Notes under the pieces: generated by a model
Told to the model about the DNA's origin: nothing
Database searches by the model: none
Seen by the model: the letters and a program-made list of their open reading frames with translations, nothing else
Program-made: the position numbers and the translations under genes
Part shown: one piece after another, positions 33,434 through 45,590 of the stretch
Position numbering within the stretch: the first letter of the stretch is position 1
Layout: each line of letters starts with the position of its first letter
NCBI GenBank assembly: GCA_022592445.1
Contig: JABYQR010000044.1
Location: forward strand, 1-64,000
Direction of reading: 5' to 3'
Length of the DNA stretch: 64,000 nt
From: Cytidiella melzeri
Lineage: Eukaryota; Basidiomycota; Agaricomycetes; Polyporales; Irpicaceae

Positions 33434-33520
33434 CTTGGTCTTTACTGGGCTAGGTAAGCAATCCCCTCTTGTACTACATAGCTGGTAGTCACAATACTAA
33501 CTTGGTCTTTACTGGGCTAG
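33434..33520. repeat. Direct repeat, 20 bp, 67-bp period
   Basis: CTTGGTCTTTACTGGGCTAG occurs at 33434-33453 and again at 33501-33520. ATAGCTGGT also recurs downstream of each copy, so two diverged units of about 65 bp stand in tandem. Confidence 0.8.
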
Positions 33521-33649
33521 CTTTCTGAATAAGTTTGATAGCTGGTGAACGCATTGTGCTTCACGCCTGCCACCACCTCCTTGTCGTCATCCACATCGTG
33601 TCCCTGTTTGTCACGTCGAGCCCTGTCTCCGTGTCAAGAGCTGACAGGT

Positions 33650-33733
33650 GTACACTGTTACTGTGACTCTGGTATATCTCAACATTAAAGCTGTTTGATG
33701 CTCAGATCTACCAGAGTCACAGTAACAGCGTAC
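33650..33733. repeat. Hairpin with 25-bp arms
   Basis: The arms 33650-33674 and 33709-33733 are complementary at 24 of 25 positions (core TGTTACTGTGACTCTGGTA) around a 34-nt loop. It lies in gene-free DNA and could be a small foldback element or a structured RNA. Confidence 0.8.
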
Positions 33734-34027
33734 ATGTAGTAGTAGTGGCCTGGAGTTTGAGGGAACTGTACATGTCATAATCCTTATATGTTCTTGTTAG
33801 ACTCCATACATGACCTATTCCCACCGCACATGTAGTAGGATGCCCACAGGGCCAGATGGCAAAGTTACAAAGCAAAACACTCTGCCACACAGCATATCCA
33901 CAGTTTCATTCCACTCTGAGAAGCAGGATTGAACAGGACTAGCATACACAACATACAGCTTAATAAGTGCATTCTTGGACAATTGCCCATTCAAAATACA
34001 TTCAATACCTGGTAATGTATACTAGTT

Positions 34028-35062
34028 TCACCTGGAAACCTGGGAGTCGAGCTTTTTGCGAAGAGCATGGCTGGCATGAACCCCTACTGTCCTTAGCAGC
34101 ACTGCCAACTCCCCTGCCGTCTTATCCCTCTCATCTGGATCATGCCTCTCCGTCTCTAGCAGCTCCTTCACCGCCCGAGCCAGCCGACCTTTCGGCAGAG
34201 CTGGCTTGTTCCCTTGCGCCGCTGGTGGTTTCTTCTTCTTCCCACCTTTCTTGTCTTTCGAGATAGCGAGCAACGGTACAATCACCTCAGTCCGGAAGCG
34301 TCGTAAGGCCAGGGAAGAGAGAGGGACCACTCTATCGAGCGAGCTCGCTGCCTCTGCGCACGCCTCCGCCTGAGCGAGAACCTCCGGCGGTGCTCCGTCG
34401 TGGTACCCCCACTTCTTCAACTCATTTATTTTCCGCTCCTTCAGCCGCCGCTGTATCATGTCCCGCGTGTCGTCTTCCTTGATAGACTTTACGACAGCGT
34501 CGAGCAAGTCCGCAAACCTGAGCCAGCCCTTGTCCTCGTCGACAGCCCGTTTAACGTAATGTCGGTTCACGTAGTTGAGAAGCCTGTTGACTGACTGCGA
34601 CCCGGCAGAGTAGCGATAGAAGCAAGGGAGGAGGTAGTAAATCAGACTCCCGTCATCGTGAGGCGCACCGAGGAAGATCTCATGTGCAGTGTCCGCGTAG
34701 TACCGATCGAGCTGCTCGTATAAATCTGTGCCGCTCGGTTTGACGTCCTTGTGCTCCCTATACGGCCCATCTACAACGCTCTTCGGAGGGGGAGCAGAGA
34801 GTATGTCGACTTGTGAGGTAAAGTAATTGTAGACGGCAGTGTGCACGCCCATGTGGTAGGAGACCTCGATCGCTGGCACCTTCAAGGGGTTGTTCGTAGG
34901 ACCACGAACGATGTGGTCCAGTGCCGGCTGGAGGTAGCCCCAGAGAGCAGGAAGAGATGCTGAAGGATTCGCGCTGCCAGTCGAGGGATTTGGAAGGGGC
35001 TTCAGAGCGTCTTCAGACTCGCCAGTCGACGGAGCAGCCTTCGGTGACTTGTCTCTCGACAT
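34028..35062 (-). CDS. Truncated, intronless cullin-like protein (N-terminal cullin repeats)
   Basis: A single 344-aa open frame. Residues about 40-215 resemble the first cullin repeats of CUL1: LWGYLQPALDHIVRG, VSYHMGVHTAVYNYFTSQ, GTDLYEQLDRYYADTAHEI, SQSVNRLLNYVNRHYVKRA and DEDKGWLRFADLLDAVVKSI. Known cullins are about 750 aa and scaffold RING ubiquitin ligases. Here the cullin-homology domain, RBX-binding region and neddylation Lys are absent. The C-terminus is Lys-rich (GGKKKKPP). It could bind an SKP1-type adaptor through the N-terminal repeat and compete with real cullins, or it may be a relic. The ATG is 356 bp downstream of the RPB2 stop, on the same strand. A dead copy lies at 20944-21592. 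Confidence 0.75.
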   Translation of the reverse strand: MSRDKSPKAAPSTGESEDALKPLPNPSTGSANPSASLPALWGYLQPALDHIVRGPTNNPLKVPAIEVSYHMGVHTAVYNYFTSQVDILSAPPPKSVVDGPYREHKDVKPSGTDLYEQLDRYYADTAHEIFLGAPHDDGSLIYYLLPCFYRYSAGSQSVNRLLNYVNRHYVKRAVDEDKGWLRFADLLDAVVKSIKEDDTRDMIQRRLKERKINELKKWGYHDGAPPEVLAQAEACAEAASSLDRVVPLSSLALRRFRTEVIVPLLAISKDKKGGKKKKPPAAQGNKPALPKGRLARAVKELLETERHDPDERDKTAGELAVLLRTVGVHASHALRKKLDSQVSR

Positions 35063-35418
35063 ATCGCGGAGAAGTACACAGCAACGGCAAGAATTGAACT
35101 CGCGCGAGCTACCAGGGTGAGTGTATGCTTCGACGTCCGTGAGCTCGAGGACACAGGTGGCCAGTAAGAAAGGTCGTGGTCAAAAGTCGCGACGAAGCCG
35201 TATTCGAAAGACTTTATAATGAGCGCGGACCAACCAGCACAAACAGGGGCTGTTTGTGGGCTACACCGTATTGCGCGGAGGGAAAATGCGAACATCAAGA
35301 TTGCACGCAAACGACGGTATGGTGCGAAGCTCGCACCAGCGTGATATACATTAGGCTAGTAGTAAATACATTGCAAGACTCGTTTATCGACAAAGTCCAG
35401 CTCCCCAGAATAGAAGCT
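35063..35418. other. RPB2 3' / cullin-like 5' interval
   Basis: This 356-bp gap lies between two minus-strand genes. It must hold the RPB2 3' UTR and the cullin-like promoter. Nothing else is visible. Confidence 0.4.
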
Positions 35419-38400
35419 CTAGTCTCTTATGCGCCCTGTTGATACGGTATAGAGACGGGCAGCGATGTTCATACTTTGCAGTTCCTAGGGAGGACAAGTC
35501 AGAATTGTAACATGCTACAGGAATGACAGTAACGTGCCTGGAAGAGCAGCTTGGCTGCGTAAGGAATGTATAGCTGTGAACACGCTGTCTTATTTTTGCA
35601 CGAACGGCATTCGAACGTTTGCTTTTTCTACAAGAAAAAATGAGCAAGCGTCCATTTGCGCGCAAGTTGTACAATACTCACCAAATTCGCGATCGCCGTC
35701 AAACCGCATCTACAACCATTTGTTAACGCAAAAAGACTTCAAGGGAACAAAGACCCACATATCGCAGACGTGCAGCCGGTAAGCATCACTGGCCTCGAAC
35801 AGACGCTCCTTCAAGAACGCAGCGACTCCATGCGAGATCATGCAATCACGCTCCATCTCTCCGAAACGAAGACCACCGTCACGACTACGACCTTCCACCG
35901 GCTGCCTCGTGAGAATCTGCACAGGGCCTCGTGCACGAGAGTGAATCTTGTCGTCCACCATATGCTTGAGACGCTGATAGTACGTCGGACCAAGATAAAC
36001 TTGAGCTTGTAGCTTACGACCAGTGTGACCGTGGTACATAACCTCCAAACCTCGAGATTGATATCCTTCTGCGCGCAGAATAGCAGAAACCGATTCCACA
36101 GTTAGGTCTGTAAACGGCGTCGCGTCCCCCTCATTTCCGACGAGAGTGGCGACCTTGGAGAGCAGACATTCGACCAAGTGGCCGATTGTCATACGTGAAG
36201 GGATAGCGTGGGGGTTGATGACGATATCAGGCGTGATTCCCTCCGCAGTGAACGGCATATCCTCTTGACGATACGTGATACCGATAGTACCCTTTTGACC
36301 GTGACGCGAAGCAAACTTGTCGCCAATTTGAGGTATACGCGTTGAGCGCACTCGAATCTTCACAAACTTTTGGCCTTCCGCATTCGTTGTGATGAGGACC
36401 TGGTCAATGATACCGTTTTCTGTGCTCTTGAGCGGAGTAGAGACATCCCGACGACTGTGTGTCCGCGTACGCTGACCCAACTCTTCGCTGTCAGGTGGTA
36501 TAGGTGCAGTCTTGCCGATGATGATGTCTTCGCCGTTGACACCAGTCCCAGGAGCGATGAGACCGTCATCCTCAAGCTTGTCGTAAGTCCCATGTTTCAT
36601 GCGGAGCGTGGTATCCCGAGTGGGCTTCTCGAACTCCTCTAGCTGCTGCACACCGCTCTTCTTCTCCAGATCCATGTAGCTCCGGTAGTACATGCTACGG
36701 AACAGACCACGATCAATAGAGCTCTGGTTCATGATGACTGAATCTTCCTGATTATAGCCGCTGTAGCAAAGAATGGCGACAATTGCGTTCTGACCGGCTG
36801 GAAGCTCCCGGAATTTAAGGTACTCCATCGAGCGAGTGGTCGCAAGAGGCTTCTGAGGATAGTAGAGAATGTTGGCCATGGTGTCCATGCGGACCTGGTA
36901 GTTCGTCAGGTAAATTCCCATTGCTTGCTTGCCCATGGCGGATTGGTAAGTGTTACGAGGTGACTATCGAAACGTAAATCGCTGTTACCCAGCTACCAGC
37001 GGCCAACGTACCTGGTTATGGTCGGGAAAAGGAATAATACTAGCACAAACACCGAGAATCATGCTTGGGTGGATCTCACAGTGCGTGAACGCGTGTACCG
37101 CAGAGGGCGCCTTGATTCTCGCACCAGGGTCGAACTCGCCGTTGTTCTTCAACACGGGCTCAAGACCTGCAGCCTGCGCCCTCGCACTCTCCAAGTCCTC
37201 GGGCGACATACAAATCATGACCGTCTCCTCCTCTTCAGCATCCAACATCTCGATGACTCCGTCGCGGATGAGGTCGGTGAATGGATAAGGATCACTCAGT
37301 TGCTTTTCGGGGTTACTGGGATCCATTACCGGATTCCCGGCGTCGTCGTATATCGGCATGCCGTGCGCAATTTTTGCCACATGCCTCTTCTTGATCATGA
37401 GCTGCTGATTCTCAACTACGAAAAGAGGTCGACAGACTCGTCCCGCATCCGTGTACAAACGAAGCTCGCGCTCACGAATGTCACGAACGACGGACACTTC
37501 AGGACTGATATCGTCCTTGCGACGCAGCTTCTTGATCGTCTTGACCAGGTTTGACGCATCACGGTGAACACCTATCCAAACGCCGTTGACGAAGACCTTG
37601 GTGCAAGGGGTCGCCGAATGCGCGTTTTCTTCTAACGACTCCAAGCCCCACTCCTCCAAAAATTCAATCACAGGTGCGGAGATAGAGCCAACGGAGATAC
37701 AAGACATGAGCGATAGGTTCTTGACAAGACCACATGCTTGACCTTCCGGAGTCTCGGCGGGGCACACCATTCCCCAATGCGTGTTGTGCAGCTGACGGGG
37801 CTTGGCGATCTTGCCTTCACGACCCAAGGGAGTGTTGCATCGTCGCAAGTGCGAGAGGGTCGACGCATACGTGTACCTGTTAAGCACCTGAGAGACTCCG
37901 GCTTTGGCTGACATTGACTTTTTCTGATCTCCCCAGTTACCCGTGGCGAGGGAGTACTTGAGACCGTTGGTGATGGTATTGTGCTTCACGGCCAAGGACA
38001 GATTGAACTCCTTATGTGTTTCAACACACTGGTATACAGAATGAGCTTGATATAGGTACAATTAACAATAGAAGAACATACCTTCTGCAGATAGCGGTAC
38101 ACATCCCTGGTCAATTTCCGAAACAGCATACGGAAGAGGTTCGCCAAGAGAGGGCCAGCCAAGTCCAATCGTTTCTTCCCGAAGTGATCACGGTCGTCTA
38201 GATCTCTCCTCTCGAGGGCAGCGAGCATAAGTCGGTGTATCATGTAGCCAAAGAAATACGCCTTTTTCGACTCTGCGCCTTCAGCCATCGAAATATGAGG
38301 CAACATCTCCTTTTGCAGAATCTCTTGTGCGTAGCGCAACCGACGTTCGCGGTTAAGGCCTGTGGTGGTTCCACGGTTGCCGATAAAGTCAAGAGCAACC

Positions 38401-39570
38401 TGAAGTCACTTCAAAAGCTGGCACGAGTTGGCATGAAGGAGAAACAGACCTCTCGGTCTTGTATGACGAAACCATCGTCAATACAAGGCTTAAGCATTTC
38501 AAGCATTTGGGCGTCTTGCATGTCGTAGCAAATGTGCTCCAAAATATCACGGTCAGAGATGACACCAAGAGCGCGAAAGACGACCCAGATCGGAATGTCG
38601 ACCTTGATGTACGGGATTGTCGCCTTCATGACATTTCCCAACTACACATGAGTGCGACCGCATCAATAGGTCGGTACACGATCATAGCGTCTCCTCCTCA
38701 CTTACCGAACGCTCCTGGTTTCTGTGGTAGAGCTTGACCTGGAACTGACTGATAGTTTTTCCTCCCTTCTCCACCGCGCTACGAATTTCCGCGAGGAAAT
38801 TGATAGGGGAAGGCTGGGCTTTGGCGAAAACGTAGACATGGTTGGTAGCCATGCGCTCCTGGGCGATGAGCACCTTTTCGGAGCCATTGATCACGAAGTA
38901 TCCTCCAGAGTCATAGGGACATTCATTCAAGTCATACAGTTCCTTGTCTTTTAGGTCTCGGAGGATGCAGAACGTCGATTGGAGCATAATTGGAACCTTC
39001 CCAAGCAGTCAATACACGTTAGCATACGAATGTTGTAAGGTCGCCACTAACCTTGCCGATCCAGACTTTCCTAGTATCCTCCGGCGACTCATGTTGTTCG
39101 TGCTCCCATATCATATCTCCAGTCATACTGTCCGGATCCTCCCTGCCTATCAACACCCTCTTCTTCATCTCGACATACAGTGGCGACGAATATGTCAGGT
39201 TCCTCAGCCTCGCTTCCTGCGGGAAAATGGGCACCACGGAGCCGTCTGCCTCCGTCACTGTCGGTCTTGACAGGTAGATTTGTCCGAACTTGATCTCATA
39301 CCGCCTCGTCACGTCTGATTCGTGCCCGGTATGCTGGTCCGCCTGGTCAAGGATGAGGTCGGCGTTTTCGTCCACAAGCTCCTGCATCGTGTTCTGGACG
39401 AACTCGTCAAAGGAGTCAAGTTGCTGTCGAACGAGACCTTTCTGCGCGAAGAAGCCGCTAATGACAGCCCAGCAGTCGTCCTCTGTGATTTCCTCAGGCT
39501 CATCGTCGTCTTCCTCTTCGAAGCCATACCCTGTATCGGCGTACGCGGGACTGGTTGGATCGAAGTCCAT
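35419..39570 (-). CDS. rpb2: RNA polymerase II second-largest subunit RPB2
   Basis: Exons 39570-39052, 38996-38706, 38641-38450, 38399-38082, 38028-37012, 36963-35759, 35709-35682, 35627-35538 and 35484-35419 give 1,241 aa, the normal fungal length. RPB2 forms the catalytic cleft of Pol II in the nucleus. Seen: the acidic N-terminus ([11 protein letters not shown]), the protrusion and lobe ([18 protein letters not shown]), the fork ([20 protein letters not shown]), the hybrid-binding region ([28 protein letters not shown]), the [12 protein letters not shown] block and the C-terminal zinc site (HVCDICG...CRSC). The last intron, 35537-35485, has a GC donor (CAG|GCACGT); without it the conserved [16 protein letters not shown] cannot be joined. 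Two dead 5' copies exist (20731-20943 and 41745-42033). Confidence 0.97.
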
Positions 39571-39990
39571 TGCTGATTGCACATACTGTAATGAGCACGC
39601 GGATTCACTTGTAAGGGGAGACAAAGCACCACACCAGAAGCCATTTTCTCGACGGCCTATGCAACCGTTCAGGATGCGCAGGTGTGATAGTTGCGGGTAC
39701 GGTACAGCGCCTTTGAGCAGGATTCTACCAGACCAAGCTACAGATTGTCAAGCAGGGTGACTTGGAGGCGAGGGCGCGATATTTGGCGACGACGACTGCG
39801 AACGAGGTGGTCGCCGCTCACGAACTCGTTTGTGAGTAGTATCACCACAATTACTAAGGAACATAAGTCTATCTATTCCAATTTTGGTACGATAAGCCTT
39901 ATTTCGCAAATACTAATATCCATTCAGTATAATACATGTGGAATAGGCGGATGGTCCAAAACAGTCATACCCCTATGTGTTTAGTATGTT
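39571..39990. repeat. RPB2 upstream region, reference copy
   Basis: This promoter-side region of RPB2 is shared with 42034-42365 (same orientation) and 20385-20730 (inverted). The short frames seen in it (for example MRRCDSCGYGTAPLS) recur in all copies only because the DNA is duplicated. They are not convincing genes. Confidence 0.7.
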
Positions 39991-40053
39991 TGCTATATAT
40001 ATATTCTGCGGCGGGCTGCTTTGGCACACCTCCTCTATCAGCTACCTACCAAG

Positions 40054-40612
40054 ATGTCGACTTCGTCCGACATGCCTGACAACCTAAGTACCCTAGAGTC
40101 AGGGCTTCACCAACCAGCATCACTACCCCCTCCACCCTATTCACAGAAAGACTTGGAACTGGCACATCCCAGCCATGCAGATCCAACACCTTCCATGGCT
40201 AACCTTCAAGTTGGGGCCCGGGTGACCCACAACTTGCACAGAGAAGTAGAGCGCGAAGCTGGTACCTCAAATGGCCAGGCCATTGTCCGCAATAGACAAG
40301 TCAGGACAGAGGTGTATTACCTTCCAAGACTACCTGCCATAACTGTGAGTTTCCCTGAATGGAACACACATCTAAATTGTCCCCTGACTGCACCTTCAGA
40401 CAGTGACATGCAATTTTATGATTATTGTTCTTACACTCTGCTTTGCAGCAAATGTTGGCCTCAAAATATACATGGCAGTCATGTTAGTACCACCTTCATC
40501 TCTTGTCCATCCTTTGAACTGCTACTGACCATCCCATAGCTCTGATCATCCTGGTATGATGCCACCATCTAGGACAGCCTCTAGAATTGGAGTGCATACT
40601 CAGTTACAGTAA
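40054..40612 (+). CDS. Small PY-motif tail-anchored protein, copy C
   Basis: Exons 40054-40344, 40400-40482 and 40540-40612 give 148 aa. It shows the same plan as copies A and B: N-terminal LESGLHQPASLPPPPYSQ with a PPxY motif, a middle block ending in YLPRLPAIT, one hydrophobic helix (FMIIVLTLCFAANVGLKIY) and a tail SDHPGMMPP. The exon-2 acceptor has moved upstream compared with the other copies, since the ancestral CAG is mutated here; a new AG at 40398-40399 keeps the frame. It stands divergent from RPB2. Retention of all splice phases despite strong divergence argues that it is functional. Confidence 0.6.
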
Positions 40613-40839
40613 TTCAAATGTAATATCATTGTTATCCTTACATGACTTGCAATTCTTGAAGATTCTGTTGCAGTTACATACTGTCTCAAAGATTTGGTAG
40701 TCAGATTCAAAACTGTCTTGAGCATGTCCAATTTCTATAGTCTGCAGCAGCTGTGATCATATGGGTATTTCTCATTCAAGAAGTTTTGTCTATATTGTGC
40801 CTACATGCCAATTCATAAAACAAGCTTGTCTGTTATTAC

Positions 40840-41744
40840 AAGAGCAGTCAAAGCCAGCTCACGTGCCTCCATATACACCCATACCTACAGTTTCCCAGTA
40901 TTCAGCACAATGAAGCACGAGCGATGGTGCAGACGTGACCACAAACCTTCAAAGACGCCCCAATTTTCCTCCTCTCCATCTGCTTCATATTGTCCTGGGT
41001 GTCCACCTGCCTACCCCAGCTGCCTCAAATTGGCAATGCACTCTTGGAGAAGGTTCAAGCCAGGATCCAGCTGCCTCCCTATAGCTCCCACAGAGTCGGC
41101 CCCTATCTTCACATGATGCTTCTGCACGGGGATCAACACAGAATGCAAGATGTCGGAAATCTTGGTCTGACCGAGTGAGAACGTCTTGCGTTTGACGTTC
41201 AGGAGTGCTGCATCTTCAACGCGAACGTCTCGGGGTCGACTGTGAGCTCGGGCGTGCGGCAGCGGGAGACGATGAGCTGACAGGCGCGATACCCTTCGAA
41301 TTCGGCGATGGTGCGGAAAAGGTCGAGGAGGTAGTGCAATTGCTGGTGTCGGGGGCTGTGACCAGCCCTGCATCAATGAAGACGATCCCTGGAAGGAACC
41401 CTTCCTTATGTATCTTGTCTAAGGCGTCACGTCATGCGGACGGGTTCCCATTGCAACGCACGCAGCTCTTCAACGATCGAGTCAGTGATAGGGTCCACAG
41501 TGTATGGCGGGATGGCAGCTTCGTCCGGGAACTTCAACAAGAAGGCACATGCGTTCTTAAGGGTAACGCTCGTGGACGGTGGTTTCGAAAATTGAATCAT
41601 GGACATATCCTAGGTGCAACAAGTCGGAGTGTGCAAAGTTGTCAGGTTCTATGAAATTGTCAGATTAAGAAGTGATTGAGGCACTCCAGTCACTAAAAAT
41701 GCGTCAAGCACCACTTCTGCGAAGACATCGTATATGAGTCGGTA
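40840..41744 (-). pseudogene. Broken ADCK2-type kinase copy
   Basis: The reverse strand matches the intact gene from the end of exon 3 (EVVLDAFL-like, near 41700) through exon 4 to exon 5 (near 40870). An open stretch near 41160 reads NVKRKTFSLGQTKISDILHSV. The catalytic loop region (near 41620) reads HSDLLHLGY instead of HSDLHPGN. There are frameshifts and deletions, and exons 1-2 and most of 3 are missing. Intron DNA is retained, so it arose by DNA duplication. Confidence 0.88.
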
Positions 41745-42033
41745 CTGACAAGTATATTCGTCCGGACTTGATTTCATGAAGCCTCGTCATGTCTGATTTA
41801 TGCCCGGTGCCTGGCCAAGAATGAGGTCGAGGTTTTCGTCCACAAGCTCCTGGTTCCGTGTTCTGAACGAACTCGTCAACGGAGTCCAGTTGCTGTCGAA
41901 AGAGACCTGTTTGCGCGAAGAAGCCGCTAATGACCGCCCAGCAGTCGTCCTCGGGCTCATCGTCGTCTTCCTCTTCGAAGTCGTACAATGTATCGGCGTA
42001 CGCGTACGCGGAACTAGTTGGATCGAAGTCCAT
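41745..42033 (-). pseudogene. Broken RPB2 5' fragment, direct copy
   Basis: The ATG at 42033 opens a frame like the RPB2 N-terminus ([34 protein letters not shown]). It loses the frame after VQNT, at about codon 64. The DNA match continues to the equivalent of IYLSRP (about codon 100) and then changes to the ADCK2 remnant at about 41744. Confidence 0.88.
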
Positions 42034-42365
42034 TGCTGATTGCACATACTGGTATGAGCACGCAAATTCACTTGTAAGGGGAGACAAAGGAGCACACCAG
42101 AAGCCACTTTGTCGACGACCTATGCAATTACTCTGAGGATGCGCAGGTGCGATAGTTGCAGGTGCGGGACAGCGCCTTTGAGCAACAAGCAGAATAAGTT
42201 ACAGGGACTAAGTAGAATAATATATGGAGGCTGGGACGCGATACCTGGCGGCGACAAAACGAGAGGGATCACAATATTGATTACTAGAAAAACATCTGAT
42301 AAGTACAGGTATTCCAATTGTGGTACAATAAGCCTTATCGTACAAATAACAAGTAATAGTTGCCC
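42034..42365. repeat. RPB2 upstream region, second direct copy
   Basis: This is similar to 39571-39990 in the same orientation, including the GATGCGCAGGTG block near 42140 and the TCCAATTNTGGTAC block near 42310. It ends about 125 bp before the stop of the kinase gene. Confidence 0.7.
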
Positions 42366-42489
42366 TCCACACCGTTCCCCTTGCCTCTACCCACAATCTA
42401 TCAAACGTACTTTCGCTAGCGTACGGCAACATCAGTACGATGCGGTCTACAGCACGGCAGATCTCGAGCCCTTCCTACTCATCCACCAT

Positions 42490-43628
42490 TCATTCCGGGA
42501 CTGCTTTCAACAACTTGTCCATCTTCGCCGACGAAGTTCCTGCGTATGAACTCTGCTGCAGCATCAATCTGACGTTCAGGGCGACGTGGACGTAAACTCT
42601 TACCCCGAATAGTATTGTATGATTCAGATAATGATACAGCTCATACAACTCACCGCGGAGGTCGTATTGATTTTCCGGGTCGCTCTTTGGCAAGTGCTGG
42701 TGGTACGTGGTAAAGAACGACTTGGGAAATCCACCAAATATGCGGGCAATAGCAAGGCTATAGAGTAAGGTGAGTGTTCTTCGACGTCACGTCTCTTTGA
42801 GCAGTACTGACTCTGCCTCGTTGTGTCCAAAGTAAGATGACGCGTCGAAGACGATTGGGTCACCAGTCTCGGTGTCTGTCCCAGTGTTTCCGCTCTAGGA
42901 GAACAGAATAAGGTGTCAACAAGCTGGAAAGATATGAGAAGCCGCACCCAAAGATCTCCGTGAAGCAACACTGGTTGTATGTCAAGCGGGCCAAGGAGGG
43001 ACGAGATGACTCTGAGATGTGAGTGTGTTCAAGCACTGCTTTTGCTTCGTTCGCGATCCACTCACCTCTTCCGAATTAGCTTTCCCTTCGCGCATAGCTC
43101 GCTGTATGCTCCATCTGCCGCCAGTTTCGTCAACAGCCCGCCGATCATAGCATCGTAACACTGCTCCCAAGTTTCGTGCCACCCATTCTCCTGTCTCGTC
43201 TTTCCGCAATACGTAGGAACCGCGAAGCCAAATCCCTGTGTGCTTTTGTACTGGTGCATCTCCGTCGCCAACCTCTTCGCTAGTTTCTTTGCGGACGCAT
43301 CAGTCAGAGGGCCTAGGGACTTGTACTCTGATACAAAGTAAGGCTTCCCCACGTCCGACTGGTGTTCGGCCACTTCTTCGTCAATGATCCCGCATTCTAT
43401 CAGCCGAGGAGCAAGCCCTGGAGCTGCCTTGTGCATTGCTCTGAGTGTCTCGGCTTCTCCAATAAACTGCTCCTTCTCGTACGCCAATCCTATCTTGGTG
43501 AAGTACCCCTTTCCGCTTGAAGAGCGGACGTGCGGTTCGGTGGTATGAAAGCTGACGGTTGCTTCTCCGTCGTTGCGTACGATCGCTCTTGTAAGCACTG
43601 GGTGGGCATGCATGCTGGTGTGCTGCAT
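42490..43628 (-). CDS. Fructosamine/ketosamine-3-kinase family protein
   Basis: Exons 43628-43066, 43011-42948, 42894-42812, 42757-42604 and 42555-42490 give 309 aa, the size of human FN3K. The family phosphorylates sugar-derived lysine adducts, so that they fall off glycated proteins, in the cytosol. Seen: the N-lobe (GKGYFTKIGLAYEKEQFIGEA), YFVSEYKSLG, the catalytic loop LLHGDLW (HGD at 205-207) then SGNTG, the DPIVFDASSYFGHNEAD metal/ATP segment, IARIFGGFPKSF and a YHYLNH C-terminal helix. A GTGAGT inside exon 4 is not used, because the family sequence runs through it. A broken copy of exons 2-5 lies at 19960-20380. Confidence 0.92.
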
Positions 43629-43970
43629 TCGTTCTCTGTCACGTCCCTGGTGTGGCAGTGAGCTTCGAGCGTACGGTGAGTGCAAGATGGGTGGATTGCC
43701 TCCAGTTTCTGGAGCTACTGCAGGTCGTGAGTGCCTGCACTGCTGGTACTCTGCGACGAAGGCGATAGACTTGGCGCCTAGTGACGTCGGTGTCCTACTT
43801 TTCCGTATGATCAGCGACTCGACGCTATAATCACATTAGAATTTATAATCTAGGAAATCGTTAGGAAGGTCGCGACTAGTATATATAGTACGCACGGTCA
43901 GTCACAGCTGCTGGCTCAAGTTTTTCCTCTCTCTTCCTCCTTTCATTGTGCAGCCATCCACCTACATACC
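43629..43970. promoter_or_regulatory. Bidirectional promoter with TATA for the OYE gene
   Basis: The ATGs of fructosamine kinase (-) and the Old Yellow Enzyme (+) are 342 bp apart. A TATATATAG is at 43880-43888, about 85 bp before the plus-strand ATG. Confidence 0.55.

Positions 43971-45590
<1,620 letters not shown>

Larger units (their letters stand above)
32739..34027. other. 1.3-kb gene-poor spacer with repeats
   Basis: The first 150 bp are homologous to the region downstream of copy A. After that the sequence is AT-richer than the surroundings, with CACATGG, TTATTGTTC and GTAGTAG-type repeats, a 20-bp direct repeat and a long hairpin (listed separately). It may contain a solo LTR or another transposon relic, but no paired ends or target duplication could be fixed by eye. 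No gene is seen. Confidence 0.4.

Noticed and set aside
39691..39984. 97-codon frame upstream of RPB2, with relatives at 42109 and 20585
   Set aside because: The similarity comes from the duplicated RPB2 promoter DNA. Frames are not conserved beyond about 15 codons and no splice model works.
42640..42660. GTGAGT in fructosamine kinase exon 4 as a splice donor
   Set aside because: The reading frame and the conserved ELYELYHYLNH segment run straight through it.
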